Below are positions 27,505 through 36,429 of a stretch of 64,000 nt of DNA, piece by piece. Each line of letters opens with the position of its first letter. Position 1 is the first letter of the stretch. Both the position numbers and the translations under genes were made by a program. The notes beneath the pieces are model-generated. The model saw only the letters and a program-made list of their open reading frames with translations, was not told the DNA's origin and searched no databases. Source of the stretch: Hominicoprocola sp037419475 (lineage in GTDB: Bacteria > Bacillota > Clostridia > Oscillospirales > Oscillospiraceae); contig JAXYYF010000102.1 of NCBI GenBank assembly GCA_037419475.1, positions 1 through 64,000 of the forward strand, read 5' to 3'.

Positions 27505-28364
27505 GTCTGCGGCACCTCAACATGGTCATTGGGGAATACGAGCACCCATTCTGCATTCTCCGGCGCGGACGCAAGTGCTTCCGAAAACGGCTCTGCGATA
27601 GAAAGCCCATCCGGAAGCTCGCGCAGCGCGTTGATGGGAACATAGTAAAGATCTGTGCTGCCATCCCTGATGCCGTCGTTTTCCGCCACATAGTCCGACG
27701 CACCCACGCCGTGCAGCGTAAGGATGACCGGACTGCCGCCGGCGTACAGCAGCGTACCCTCCCGGTCGCTCTCGCCGAGGGAAACCGTTTCGCAAGAGTA
27801 AAGTGAACCCGCACCGGCGGATTTGGCCATGCCGTTCTCATCGCTCTGCGCACCGTCGAGCGCGCTGTAGAATGAGCTGCCCTGTACGGCCTCGCAGTAT
27901 TCATCGGGAAAGGCTTTTTCCTCCGGGGCTGAATCCGCTTCGGCGGCGGAAGCGTCTGCCGTGGAAACGAACATCTGGCTCTCCGGTGCGGGGAGAGCCG
28001 CCGTATCGTTTGCCGCCTGTTTTGTGTCAAAGCGCGGTACCGTTATCGCGGCGGCGAAAAGCACGAGGGCTGCGCAGGCGGCCATCGGCAGATAGCGCTT
28101 CCAAACGCTCCGCCGCTTCACCGAGGGCTTCGCCGCAGCCTTTTCCGCACGAACGGCAGCCATCACGCCCTCCGTAAAACCGTCAGGTACTTCCTCTTCT
28201 TCAAACGCGTCAAATGCCGCGCGCATTTCCAGCAGCTCGTCAAGAAGCTTTCGGCACGCCGCACACCCTTCCGCATGGGCGGCGGTCTCCGCGCGCTCTT
28301 CATCCGTCAGCTCTCCGTCAACAAAGGCTGAGAGCAGCGGCGCAAATCTGTCACAATCCTTCAA
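27501..28364 (-). CDS. Membrane anti-sigma factor with zinc-finger (zf-HC2) domain
   Basis: The 287-residue protein has an N-terminal ZAS/zf-HC2 anti-sigma domain with H30, C34 and C37 (HAEGCAAC), a basic linker, one transmembrane helix (about residues 92-110: MAACAALVLFAAAITV) and an extracytoplasmic domain of about 170 residues. The known role of such proteins is to hold an ECF sigma factor until a cell-envelope signal frees it. The partner is almost surely the sigma factor just upstream, whose stop overlaps this start by four bases. The outer domain has no motif I recognise, so the signal is unknown. Confidence 0.88.
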   Translation of the reverse strand: MKDCDRFAPLLSAFVDGELTDEERAETAAHAEGCAACRKLLDELLEMRAAFDAFEEEEVPDGFTEGVMAAVRAEKAAAKPSVKRRSVWKRYLPMAACAALVLFAAAITVPRFDTKQAANDTAALPAPESQMFVSTADASAAEADSAPEEKAFPDEYCEAVQGSSFYSALDGAQSDENGMAKSAGAGSLYSCETVSLGESDREGTLLYAGGSPVILTLHGVGASDYVAENDGIRDGSTDLYYVPINALRELPDGLSIAEPFSEALASAPENAEWVLVFPNDHVEVPQT

Positions 28365-28981
28365 GTTGCGTTCCTCTCCCCTCCAACAGATCGATTACAT
28401 TCTGTAACCTTTGACGATGGCTTTTCAAAAAAGTTCCCATCTGCCGCCAAATAATTTCGCAGCAGGAGTCGCCCGCGGCTGATGCGGCTTTTTACTGTTC
28501 CCAGCTCAAGCGCTGTGATCTCGGAAATCTCGGCATAGCTGAGCTGATGGAGCTCGCGCAGCACCAGCACCTGCCGGTATTCCGGCGGCAGCGAGGCGAG
28601 CGCCTTGTGTACAAGGCGGTGCGTTTCCTGCCGCTCGACATGCTGCTCGGGCGTGGGTGCGTGGCCGCTGATCTCGAGATGCGTGTCCTCATCGTCGAGC
28701 GACACGCCATCCGGCGCGCGTTTGCTGCGTCGGAGCAGATCGATGCAGGCGTTGCTGGCCAGCCGGTAGAGCCATGTCGACAAAGCCGCGTCCTGCCGAA
28801 AGCCATCAAGTCCCCGCCAAAGGGCGAGAAATGTGTCCTGTGCGGCCTCGGCGGCGTCCTCGGCGCTGCCGCACATGCGCAGGCAGAGGTTGTATACTCT
28901 TTTCTCATGCAGCCGGACAAGCTGCTCAAAGGCATCCTCGTCGCCGCGGCGCGCGGCCTGAATCAGTTCGCTTTCGTTCAT
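28361..28981 (-). CDS. ECF-type RNA polymerase sigma factor
   Basis: The 206-residue protein has sigma region 2 (EDAFEQLVRLHEKRVYNLCL, then AEDAAQDTFLALWRG and LSTWLYRLASNACIDLLRR) and region 4 (LPPEYRQVLVLRELHQLSYA, then the helix-turn-helix LGTVKSRISRGRLLLRNYL). It lacks regions 1 and 3, as ECF factors do. It resembles SigW/RpoE-like groups paired with zf-HC2 anti-sigma factors. It begins 12 bases after dusB. Its targets may include envelope genes, but no target promoter can be named here. Confidence 0.92.
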   Translation of the reverse strand: MNESELIQAARRGDEDAFEQLVRLHEKRVYNLCLRMCGSAEDAAEAAQDTFLALWRGLDGFRQDAALSTWLYRLASNACIDLLRRSKRAPDGVSLDDEDTHLEISGHAPTPEQHVERQETHRLVHKALASLPPEYRQVLVLRELHQLSYAEISEITALELGTVKSRISRGRLLLRNYLAADGNFFEKPSSKVTECNRSVGGERNAT

Positions 28982-28992
28982 GTCCGCATCCC

Positions 28993-29964
28993 TCAGTCGT
29001 GCAGATCGCGCTTGATGCCCGCCGTGACGCGGTATAGGTCCTCCAGCGTCTCCATACGGTTGATCTGCTCTTTATAGTAATTGGCGTATTTCACACCCTT
29101 GAGATACCAGCAGTAGTGCCGCCGCGCTTCGAGCAGCGCGACCTTTTCGCTTCGGAATTCCGCGCTGCGCTCGATCTGGCGCACCAGCGCGTCGCACCGC
29201 TCGGCGAGCGGCGGGAGCGGCGGGATCGGCTCACCCGCGAGGGCGGCCTTTGCCTGCTGGAAGAGCCATGGATTCCCGAAGCAGCCGCGTCCGATCATCA
29301 CGGCGTCCGCGCCGGTGGCTTTGAGGATCCTCACAGCATCCTCCGGCTCAAACACGTCGCCGTTGGCGATGACGGGGATCTTTACCGCTTCCTTCACCTC
29401 GCGGATCGTCGACCAGTCTGCCTGCCCGCCGTACATCTGCACGCGCGTGCGGCCATGGACGGTGACACCGGCTACGCCGACGGATTCGAGCAGCACGGCG
29501 AGCGCGGGCGCGTTGATGCTGCCCTTGTCCCAGCCGCGGCGCATCTTGGCCGTCACGGGGACCTTGACCGCCCTGACCACAGCTTCGGCAATGCGCGCAG
29601 CCTTTTCGGGGTCCTTCATCAGAGCCGAGCCATCGCCGTTGTTTACGATCTTTCCGACCGGACAGCCCATATTGATATCAAGGATATCCGCACCGCTTGC
29701 TTCAATGGCGATCTGCGCGGCCTCGGCCATGCATACCGGATCGCTGCCGAAGATCTGTGCCTGCATCGGGTGTTCGCCAGGAAAGGGCGCAAGCAGCGTG
29801 CGGCTCTTTTTATCCTGATAGCACAGGGCCTTGGAGCTGACGAGCTCCGTGCACGTCAGCCCCGCACCCAGAGAGGCGCACAGCTCGCGGAACGCCGCAT
29901 CGGTCACACCCGCCATCGGCGCGAGGGCAAGCTTTGATTCGATTGTTACGCTGCCGATTTGCAT
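28993..29964 (-). CDS. dusB: tRNA dihydrouridine synthase
   Basis: Dus enzymes reduce uridines in the tRNA D-loop with FMN and NAD(P)H. The 323-residue protein shows LALAPMAGVTDAAFRELC, the DINMGCPVGKIVNNGDGSAL motif with the catalytic Cys in MGCP, TAKMRRGW, VTVHGRTRVQMYGG, IANGDV and MIGRGCFGNPWLF. The ATG at 29964 has GGAGG seven bases upstream. It is the first gene of the operon that continues with the sigma factor. The DusB class is inferred from motif likeness. Confidence 0.94.
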   Translation of the reverse strand: MQIGSVTIESKLALAPMAGVTDAAFRELCASLGAGLTCTELVSSKALCYQDKKSRTLLAPFPGEHPMQAQIFGSDPVCMAEAAQIAIEASGADILDINMGCPVGKIVNNGDGSALMKDPEKAARIAEAVVRAVKVPVTAKMRRGWDKGSINAPALAVLLESVGVAGVTVHGRTRVQMYGGQADWSTIREVKEAVKIPVIANGDVFEPEDAVRILKATGADAVMIGRGCFGNPWLFQQAKAALAGEPIPPLPPLAERCDALVRQIERSAEFRSEKVALLEARRHYCWYLKGVKYANYYKEQINRMETLEDLYRVTAGIKRDLHD

Positions 29965-29992
29965 AAGGGCCTCCTGCGCATAAATTATAATC

Positions 29993-30021
29993 ATTATAGC
30001 ACGCTTTTGCGCCGAGTGAAA
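29993..30021 (-). promoter_or_regulatory. Promoter of the dusB-sigma-antisigma-lspA-rluD operon
   Basis: On the minus strand TTTCAC (30016-30021) and TATAAT (29993-29998) are 17 bases apart, about 30 bases before the start. Confidence 0.65.
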
Positions 30022-30034
30022 GCCCCTAAATTTT

Positions 30035-30065
30035 GCAGGGGCGTCCCGCTGCGGGACGCCCCTGC
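30035..30065. repeat. Perfect 31-base G+C-rich palindrome between glnA and dusB
   Basis: Arms GCAGGGGCGTCCCGC and GCGGGACGCCCCTGC surround a single T. No U-tract follows on either strand, so it is not a textbook terminator, though it may stop or protect the glnA mRNA end. It could be a REP-like dispersed palindrome. Confidence 0.7.
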
Positions 30066-30084
30066 CGGTATGGAGGATGGCAGA

Positions 30085-31509
30085 TCATAAATTATAATAT
30101 CGTTCAAATTCCGCGGGATGGGGAATGGCGGCTATCTCCGCGCACTCTCTGCGCTTGGCGGCGATGAAGCTGCGCAGCAGCGCTTCGGGAAACACGCCGC
30201 CGCGCGTGAGGTAGTCGTGGTCGGCCTCCAGCGCGTCAAGCGCCGCATCGAGCGAGGCGGGCAGCCGGCGCAGCTTTGCCCGCTCTTCGGCCGGGAGCGT
30301 GTAGAGATTCATGTCATAGGGGCCCCAGCCGTTGGCATGCGGGTCAATCTTGTGCTCAATGCCGTCAAGCCCTGCCATGAGCAGCGCCGCGTAGCAATAG
30401 TATGGATTGCATGTCGCGTCCGGGCTGCGCAGCTCAAATCGGCGCATATTCGGCGTCTTCGCGTAGGCGGGGATACGAATGACTGCACTGCGGTTGCTCG
30501 TGGCGTATCCGACCGTAACGGGCGCTTCAAAGCCCGGCACCAGACGCTTGAAGGAGTTGGTGGACGGGTTGGTGATGGCGCAGAGAGAATCGATGTGCCG
30601 GAGCAGTCCGCCCATGAACCAGTGCGCCTCCCGGCTCAGGTGCGAGTAGCCGTTGTCGTCGGAGAACACCGGCTCACCGTCTTTTAAAAGCAGCATGTGG
30701 ACGTGCATTCCGCTGCCCGCCTCGCCGTAAATGGGCTTTGGCATAAAAGTCGCGCTTTTGCCGTATTTGAGGGCGGTGTTGCGGATGATGTACCGGATCA
30801 TCATGCTTGCGTCGGCCATTTTGCTCATCTCGCCGAGCTTGGGCTCGATCTCAAACTGGCCTGCGCCGCCGACTTCGGGATGATGGTACTTGACCGGGAT
30901 GCCGGCCTGTTCCATCAGAATGCACATCTCGCTGCGGCACTCATAGGTTCGGTCGAGCGGCTTGGCGGCATGATAATGTCCCTGCCGGGGGACGATCGTG
31001 CCGCAGCCGCTGCTGCCGCTGTTCCAGTACGCCTGTTCGGCGTCCGGATGCATGCTGATTTCATTCGGCGAGACCTTCCACGACACGCTGTCGAAGAGAT
31101 AAAATTCAAACTCCGGCAGGACGAGCATCGTGTCGGCGACGCCCATATCGCGCATATATTGCTCTGCCGCGCGCACGACGCTGCGCGGGTACTGGTCGAG
31201 CGGACGGTTGCGCGGCGTATCAATGACCATGACATCGCCGGTCATTGACAGTGTGGAAATGCCGCAAAATGGGTCCGGCTGTGCGGTATCGGGATCGGGA
31301 ATGAACACCATGTCGCTCTTCTCAACTGCGGCATAGCCGTAGTTTGAGGCATCGAAGCCGATACCGTCGGTCATGGTCGCCTCTGTGAAGTTTTGCGCGG
31401 GGATCGTCACATGACGGAAGTGGCCGTCGATATCGACCATCTTGAAGTCCACCATTTTGATATCTCGCTCACGGATGAGCTGCATGACATCCTGTGCCGT
31501 TTTAGCCAT
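30085..31509 (-). CDS. glnA: Glutamine synthetase, type I
   Basis: GlnA makes glutamine from glutamate, ammonia and ATP as a cytoplasmic dodecamer. The 474-residue protein shows VLPEFEFYLFD, GHYHAAKPLD, RSEMCILMEQAGI, GSGMHVHMLLL, ITNPSTNSFKRLVPGFEAP and NRSAVIRIP. Length and the C-terminal stretch MNLYTLPAEE ... FERYYNL are close to the enterobacterial beta form, including a Tyr at the position that is adenylylated there. Bacillus-type GlnA is shorter (about 444). The start lies 29 bases after livF with a GGAGGT site, so it is most likely the last gene of the liv operon. Confidence 0.93.
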   Translation of the reverse strand: MAKTAQDVMQLIRERDIKMVDFKMVDIDGHFRHVTIPAQNFTEATMTDGIGFDASNYGYAAVEKSDMVFIPDPDTAQPDPFCGISTLSMTGDVMVIDTPRNRPLDQYPRSVVRAAEQYMRDMGVADTMLVLPEFEFYLFDSVSWKVSPNEISMHPDAEQAYWNSGSSGCGTIVPRQGHYHAAKPLDRTYECRSEMCILMEQAGIPVKYHHPEVGGAGQFEIEPKLGEMSKMADASMMIRYIIRNTALKYGKSATFMPKPIYGEAGSGMHVHMLLLKDGEPVFSDDNGYSHLSREAHWFMGGLLRHIDSLCAITNPSTNSFKRLVPGFEAPVTVGYATSNRSAVIRIPAYAKTPNMRRFELRSPDATCNPYYCYAALLMAGLDGIEHKIDPHANGWGPYDMNLYTLPAEERAKLRRLPASLDAALDALEADHDYLTRGGVFPEALLRSFIAAKRRECAEIAAIPHPAEFERYYNL

Positions 31510-31538
31510 GGCTGTATACCTCCGAACATTTTCAAAAA

Positions 31539-32255
31539 TCAGCGGGCGGCTTTGCCGAGATAGGCCTCCGCGATAGCAGGATCACGGAGCAGCTCGCGCC
31601 CCGGACCGGATTTGGTGATGCGTCCCTGCTCGAGCACATAGGCGTTATCCGCGACGGAAAGTGCCTTGAGCGCATTTTGCTCGACGAGCAGAATGGTCTT
31701 GCCCATCGCCTTGATCTCCTCGATGGTGTCAAAAATGGTGCCGACCAGCAGCGGTGCGAGACCGAGTGACGGCTCATCGAGCATGATGAGGTCGGGCGCG
31801 GACATGATGCCGCGTCCCATCGCCAGCATCTGCTGCTCGCCGCCGGAGAGCGTGCCGGCGATCTGATCCCGACGCTCTTCCAGACGCGGAAAGATTTCGT
31901 ATACGCGCTTGAGATCGCGCGCGACGCCGTCTCTGTCGCGGCGCAGATATGCGCCGATCTTCAGGTTTTCAAGGGTTGTAAGATTAGCAAAGATCTGCCG
32001 TCCCTCCGGCACCTGACACACGCCGAGTCGGACGACACGGCTTGCGGACATGGGGAGCGGCTGGCCTTTGTAGAGGATCACGCCGGAGCTGTACTTTACC
32101 AGTCCGGAGATGGCGTTCATCATAGAGGATTTCCCCGCACCGTTTGAGCCGATCATGGAAACGATCTGCCCTTCCTCCACATCAAGCGAGATGCCCTTGA
32201 GGGCGTGGATGCCGCCGTAGTAGACATGTAGATTGCGGATCTCAAGCATTGCCAT
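31539..32255 (-). CDS. livF: Branched-chain amino acid type ABC transporter ATPase LivF
   Basis: This 238-residue ATPase powers import with LivG. It has Walker A (GSNGAGKSS), the Q-loop segment VCQVPEGRQIF typical of LivF, the signature LSGGEQQMLAMGRG and Walker B (LIMLDEPSLGLAP). The ATG at 32255 has GGAGG nine bases upstream and overlaps the livG stop. The transported compound cannot be read from the ATPase. Confidence 0.94.
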   Translation of the reverse strand: MAMLEIRNLHVYYGGIHALKGISLDVEEGQIVSMIGSNGAGKSSMMNAISGLVKYSSGVILYKGQPLPMSASRVVRLGVCQVPEGRQIFANLTTLENLKIGAYLRRDRDGVARDLKRVYEIFPRLEERRDQIAGTLSGGEQQMLAMGRGIMSAPDLIMLDEPSLGLAPLLVGTIFDTIEEIKAMGKTILLVEQNALKALSVADNAYVLEQGRITKSGPGRELLRDPAIAEAYLGKAAR

Positions 32256-33114
32256 CGGGTGCATCCTCCTTTCCAAGGTAAGCTTCAATGACCTCGGGAT
32301 TGCTCTGGATCTCGGCAGGCGTGCCTTCGGCAAGGGGTTTGCCGAAGTTGAGCACGAAGATGCGGTCAGAGACGTTCATCACAAGATCCATATGGTGCTC
32401 GATAATGAGAACGGTGAGGTCGAAGCGATCGCGGATGGAGCGAATAAGCTCCATGAGCGCAAGCGTTTCCTCCGGGTTCATGCCGGCGGCCGGCTCGTCA
32501 AGAAGCAGAAGCTTCGGGCTGGTCGCCAGTGCGCGGGCGATCTCCAGCTTGCGCTGCTGGCCGTAGGGCAGATTGACGGCGGTCATATCCCGCGCCTCCC
32601 AGATGCCCATGAGCCGCAAGAGCGCCTCCGCTTTTGCGCGCAGCACCTTTTCCTGATGATAGTATTTTGTGAACCGTGTCGGCCCGAAGGGCAGACGCCA
32701 GAGTGACTGGAAGATGTTGTAATCTGCCTCCGCGTGGCAGGCGGTGAGGACGTTGTTGTACACCGTTTCACTCTTAAAAAGGCGGATATTCTGGAATGTG
32801 CGTGCCATGCCGCGCAGCATAATGTCATGGGGCCGATTGTGAATGGGTCTGTGGCCTGCGCTGTTTCCGGCTGCGCCCTGTCCGATGACTGTACCGTCAA
32901 AGAGAATGCTTCCCTCTGTGAGGGAATAAACGCCGGTGATGAGGTTGAAGATCGTGGTTTTTCCGGCGCCGTTCGGCCCGATGAGCGCATAGATCTCGCT
33001 TTTTTTGACTCGGAAGGAGACGTCGTCCACGGCGGTCAGGCCGCCAAAGCGCTTGGTGACGTGCCTGAGTTCGAGCATGGCATCGTCCTCGCGGCGCGCG
33101 ATGCCGTCATTCAT
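32242..33114 (-). CDS. livG: Branched-chain amino acid type ABC transporter ATPase LivG
   Basis: The 290-residue ATPase has Walker A (GPNGAGKTT), the LivG-type segment MARTFQNIRLF, the signature LPYGQQRKLEIARAL and Walker B (LLLLDEPAAGMNP). It carries a ~12-residue N-terminal extension before MLELRHVTKRFGG, so an internal start at that Met is possible. The long form's ATG overlaps the livM stop by four bases (ATGA), which favours it. Confidence 0.94.
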   Translation of the reverse strand: MNDGIARREDDAMLELRHVTKRFGGLTAVDDVSFRVKKSEIYALIGPNGAGKTTIFNLITGVYSLTEGSILFDGTVIGQGAAGNSAGHRPIHNRPHDIMLRGMARTFQNIRLFKSETVYNNVLTACHAEADYNIFQSLWRLPFGPTRFTKYYHQEKVLRAKAEALLRLMGIWEARDMTAVNLPYGQQRKLEIARALATSPKLLLLDEPAAGMNPEETLALMELIRSIRDRFDLTVLIIEHHMDLVMNVSDRIFVLNFGKPLAEGTPAEIQSNPEVIEAYLGKEDAPDGNA

Positions 33115-34064
33115 ACTGCCGCCTCCTCTCTGCCGCTGCCGTCGTCAGGAGATGGGGGCAGCGGTGTTTCCTTTTTGACGAATATACGGACAACGGCGTG
33201 AAAGAGCCGACCGACGGGAAGCTCACGCCCGCCCATGAGACCCTTCGGACGGACGATCATAATGACAATGACGGCGAGACCGTACATCACCAGACGCCAG
33301 TCGCCGACCGCACGCAGCAGCTCCGGCAGCGCGCAGAGCAGCAGTGTGCCGAGCACCGCGCCGGTGATCGAGCCCATGCCGCCGAAAATGACCATGATGG
33401 TGTACTCCGTGGACTTGACCATCATAAACATCTTGGGCTGAAGATAGCCGAAGTAGTGCGCGAGCATACCGCCGGCGATTCCTGCGTAGAGTGCGGACAT
33501 GCACATGGCCAGCATCTTCGAGCGGAAGGTGTTGATACCGCTCATCTGCGCGGCCAGCTCGTCCTCGCGCACGGCAAGCATGCTGCGCCCATGCCGGGAG
33601 TTCATCACCAGCGCGGTGGCTGTGAGAAAGAAGGCAACAAGGATGAGCGAACCGGCGAAGGTCGTGCGGAGCGGAATGCTGGCCACACCCTTTGCGCCGT
33701 CGAGCACGAAATCGCGGCCGCCTGCATTCCACCGCAGCTGCAAATTGTTGAAGATAAGCCGTATCGCCTCCCCCACGCCGAGCGTGGCGATGCAGAAATA
33801 GTCGCCCTTGAGGTTGAGCGTGATCTTGCCGAGTGCCGCGCCGAGTACCATGGACGCGAGTCCCGCGGCGGTCAGTGCGGCCCAATAGGGCAGACCGAAG
33901 GCCATGGTACAGACGACGGAGACGTATGCGCCGACACACACGAAGCCCGCGTGGCCGAAGGAGAACATACCCGTATAGCCCGTGAGAATCGACAGGCCCA
34001 GCACGATGAGCAGCGTATAACAGGATTGAATAAGAATGCCCTCGATATAATACCAGCTGAACAT
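33111..34064 (-). CDS. livM: Branched-chain amino acid type ABC transporter permease LivM
   Basis: This 317-residue membrane protein forms half of the transport channel. It has eight or so hydrophobic helices, LSILTGYTGMFSFGHAGFVCVGAY at the start, GDYFCIATLGVGEAIRLIF, and the cytoplasmic coupling segment VREDELAAQMSGINTFRSKM that contacts the ATPase. VIFGGMGSITGAVLG is the usual late motif. It lies between livH and livG. Confidence 0.93.
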   Translation of the reverse strand: MFSWYYIEGILIQSCYTLLIVLGLSILTGYTGMFSFGHAGFVCVGAYVSVVCTMAFGLPYWAALTAAGLASMVLGAALGKITLNLKGDYFCIATLGVGEAIRLIFNNLQLRWNAGGRDFVLDGAKGVASIPLRTTFAGSLILVAFFLTATALVMNSRHGRSMLAVREDELAAQMSGINTFRSKMLAMCMSALYAGIAGGMLAHYFGYLQPKMFMMVKSTEYTIMVIFGGMGSITGAVLGTLLLCALPELLRAVGDWRLVMYGLAVIVIMIVRPKGLMGGRELPVGRLFHAVVRIFVKKETPLPPSPDDGSGREEAAV

Positions 34065-34078
34065 ATGGCGTCCCTCCT

Positions 34079-34957
34079 TTACGCTTTGTCTTCCACGACC
34101 CTGCCCATCAGGCCGGACGGCTTGATGACAAGAACGAGGATCAGCAGCGCGTACACGAACAGATCGCGCAGACTGGAGTTGAAGGAGGCGACCAAAATCT
34201 CCATTATGCCGAGCAGCAGCGAGCCGAGGATCGCGCCGGGAAGGCTTCCGAGGCCGCCGAACACTGCCGCGACAAAGGATTTGTTCGTCACCTGACCGAT
34301 GGTGGGCTTGACGATGAAACGCATCCCATAGAGCATGCCGGCGCAGCCGGCGAGCACACCGCCCATGAGAAAGACGGCAAAGATGACAAGACTGCCGTTG
34401 ATCCCCATGAGGGCTGCGGCCCTCTCGCTGTAGGAGCAGGCGCGGATGGCAAGTCCGACCTTGGTTTTCTGGATGATGAACATTAAAATCAGCAGTGCGG
34501 CTGCCGAGACGAGGATCATCAGCAGACTGTCCACACCGAGGGACAGACCGCCGATGCGGATGCTGTTGTCAAAAAGTGCGGGATAGTTTCGGGGTGTGCC
34601 GTCGAGCGTGGCGATAACGAAGTTTTCCAAAAAAATCGACGCACCCATGGCCGAGATAATGAAGTAGAGCGGTGGCGCGTGCCGCTTCCGCAAAGGGGTG
34701 TAGACCAGCCGCTCAATGAGGATGGCCAGCGCTCCGCTGCCGAGCCCGCAGAGCACAAAGGCGGGCAGAAAGCCGCAGCCGAGCGCGGTGAGCGCGTAGT
34801 AACCGATGTAAGCGCCGACCATAATGACGCCGCCGTGGGCGAAGTTGGAAAAATTCATAATGCTGTAGACCAGCGAGTAGCCGACCGACATCAGGGCATA
34901 CATCCCGCCGAGACAGACGCCGTTGACCAGCTGCTGGAAAATGTATTGCAGATCCAT
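34079..34957 (-). CDS. livH: Branched-chain amino acid type ABC transporter permease LivH
   Basis: The 292-residue permease has the typical start LVNGVCLGGMYALMSVGYSL and SIMNFSNFAHGGVIM, a coupling segment IRACSYSERAAALMGIN, and AAVFGGLGSLPGAILGSLLLG near the end. The ATG at 34957 has AGGAGG about eight bases upstream. It pairs with LivM. Confidence 0.94.
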   Translation of the reverse strand: MDLQYIFQQLVNGVCLGGMYALMSVGYSLVYSIMNFSNFAHGGVIMVGAYIGYYALTALGCGFLPAFVLCGLGSGALAILIERLVYTPLRKRHAPPLYFIISAMGASIFLENFVIATLDGTPRNYPALFDNSIRIGGLSLGVDSLLMILVSAAALLILMFIIQKTKVGLAIRACSYSERAAALMGINGSLVIFAVFLMGGVLAGCAGMLYGMRFIVKPTIGQVTNKSFVAAVFGGLGSLPGAILGSLLLGIMEILVASFNSSLRDLFVYALLILVLVIKPSGLMGRVVEDKA

Positions 34958-35069
34958 GCAGAGCCTCCTTTTGTTTCGTTGACCCCGGACGCCCCTGAAT
35001 GGAACGCCCGGGTGCCGAAGAGACAAAATCCCTTTGCCTCGTGTGGTTCTCTGCGCGCAGAGCCCTTAA

Positions 35070-36251
35070 TTATGCGATCTTGGTTTCAAAAATGTAGGTT
35101 CGGTTCGCGCCGTCGATGCGTTCGACGCAGCCGGCCTTGTCAATTGGGTTGTGATCGTCCGGTGAAATGCGGATCGTGCCGGTCAGACCCTCGACGGTGA
35201 TCTGCGTATACGCGTCGGTGATGGCCTGCGGGTCGTCGCTGCCGGCCAGCTCCACTGCCGCGGCCCAGGTGAGGAATGCATCGTGCGCCATGTAGCCGTT
35301 GAGCTCCATCTTCGCGCCGTTGTATTTTTCCGCATACTCCTTGCGGAAGCTCTCGCCAGCCGGGTCGGTCAGCGAGACATGGTTGATGACGTAGGAGCCG
35401 TCCACTGCGTCTGCCGCGTCGAAGAGCACCTCGGACGCACAGCCGTCGCCGCCGACCATGGCAAGATCGATGCCGAGGGTACGGGCCTGCTTGTGGATCA
35501 TGATGAAGTCCTGATAGAAAATGGGTGTGAAGATGATGTCGGGCTCCGCCTGTTTGATGTTCGTCAGCTGGGCAGTGAAGTCCGTGTCGCCGGCGGTGTA
35601 GCCTTCCTCGGCGACCACCGTGCCGCCCTTTTCCGTGTAGACCTTGATGAAGTTGTCCTTCAGACCCTGTGCGTAATCGTCGTTGACGTCGTAAAGAATG
35701 GCAGCCTTTTTATAGCCAAGGTAGTCGGCGATGAAGGATGCGGCGATGCGCCCCTGCACAGGATCGATGAAGCAGACGCGGAAATTATATTCCTTGAGCG
35801 CACCGTCCTGCATGGTAACCTTTTCATTTGTTGCCACGGTAGACATGTCGGAGACCTTGTACTGGTCGAGCACCGACTGGATGGCGATGCACTGGCCCGA
35901 GGCGTTCGGCCCGATGATGGCGCAGACCTTATCCTGCGCGCACAGGCGCTTGGCGACGTTGACGGCCTCCTGCGCGTCGCCCTTGGTGTCGTAGCAGATG
36001 AGCTCGATCTGGCGGCCGAGCAGTCCGCCCGATGCGTTCATGTTGTCGACCATCATTTTGACGGTCTGGCTCTCACAGGTGCCGAAGGCGGCCTGATCGC
36101 CGGTGAGCGATCCCATCCAGCCAAGTTTGATGGTGCTGTCGGCCGTGCCGCCGTTCGGCGCGGCGGGATCGGCGCCGCAGCCTGTAAGCGGTACGGTGAG
36201 CATCAGGCATGCGAGGAAGAGAGCAAAAAACTTCTTAATTGATCTGCGCAT
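35070..36251 (-). CDS. livJ: ABC transporter substrate-binding lipoprotein (LivJ/LivK type)
   Basis: The 393-residue lipoprotein delivers the substrate to LivHMGF outside the membrane. The signal peptide ends in lipobox LTGC with lipidated Cys25. The mature part is a two-lobed type I periplasmic-binding fold: LGWMGSLTGDQAAFG, VNVAKRLCAQDKVCAIIGP, and YLGYKKAAILYDVNDDYAQG. AAGGAGG lies about eight bases before the ATG. It is the first gene of the liv-glnA operon. The ligand may be a branched-chain amino acid, but the fold also binds other amino acids, amides and urea. Confidence 0.93.
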   Translation of the reverse strand: MRRSIKKFFALFLACLMLTVPLTGCGADPAAPNGGTADSTIKLGWMGSLTGDQAAFGTCESQTVKMMVDNMNASGGLLGRQIELICYDTKGDAQEAVNVAKRLCAQDKVCAIIGPNASGQCIAIQSVLDQYKVSDMSTVATNEKVTMQDGALKEYNFRVCFIDPVQGRIAASFIADYLGYKKAAILYDVNDDYAQGLKDNFIKVYTEKGGTVVAEEGYTAGDTDFTAQLTNIKQAEPDIIFTPIFYQDFIMIHKQARTLGIDLAMVGGDGCASEVLFDAADAVDGSYVINHVSLTDPAGESFRKEYAEKYNGAKMELNGYMAHDAFLTWAAAVELAGSDDPQAITDAYTQITVEGLTGTIRISPDDHNPIDKAGCVERIDGANRTYIFETKIA

Positions 36252-36369
36252 GGGAAGATCCTCCTTCAATTTGTTCTGGCCGCCCGCCGCAGCGGACGGG
36301 GGCGGCGGAAACTGTCCGCCGTCTGCCGTTGATAAGATTGTATGAAGCACGGCAGCGGCAAATGTGTGA

Positions 36370-36404
36370 AAAAAGATCCGGCTGTCGAAAAGACAGTCGG
36401 ATCA
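36370..36404 (-). terminator. Intrinsic terminator after the AraC-type regulator gene
   Basis: A 12-bp stem (GATCCGACTGTC with GACAGCCGGATC) is followed on the minus strand by TTTTTT. It separates the regulator from the liv operon, which must have its own promoter in 36252-36370; I could not fix that promoter. Confidence 0.85.
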
Positions 36405-36429
36405 TGGAGAATAAAATGTCAGCGCCGGA

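Noticed and set aside
36252..36370. Riboswitch or T-box in the liv operon leader
   Set aside because: The leader has G+C-rich hairpins but no T-box sequence, specifier-like loop or known riboswitch core that I can see.
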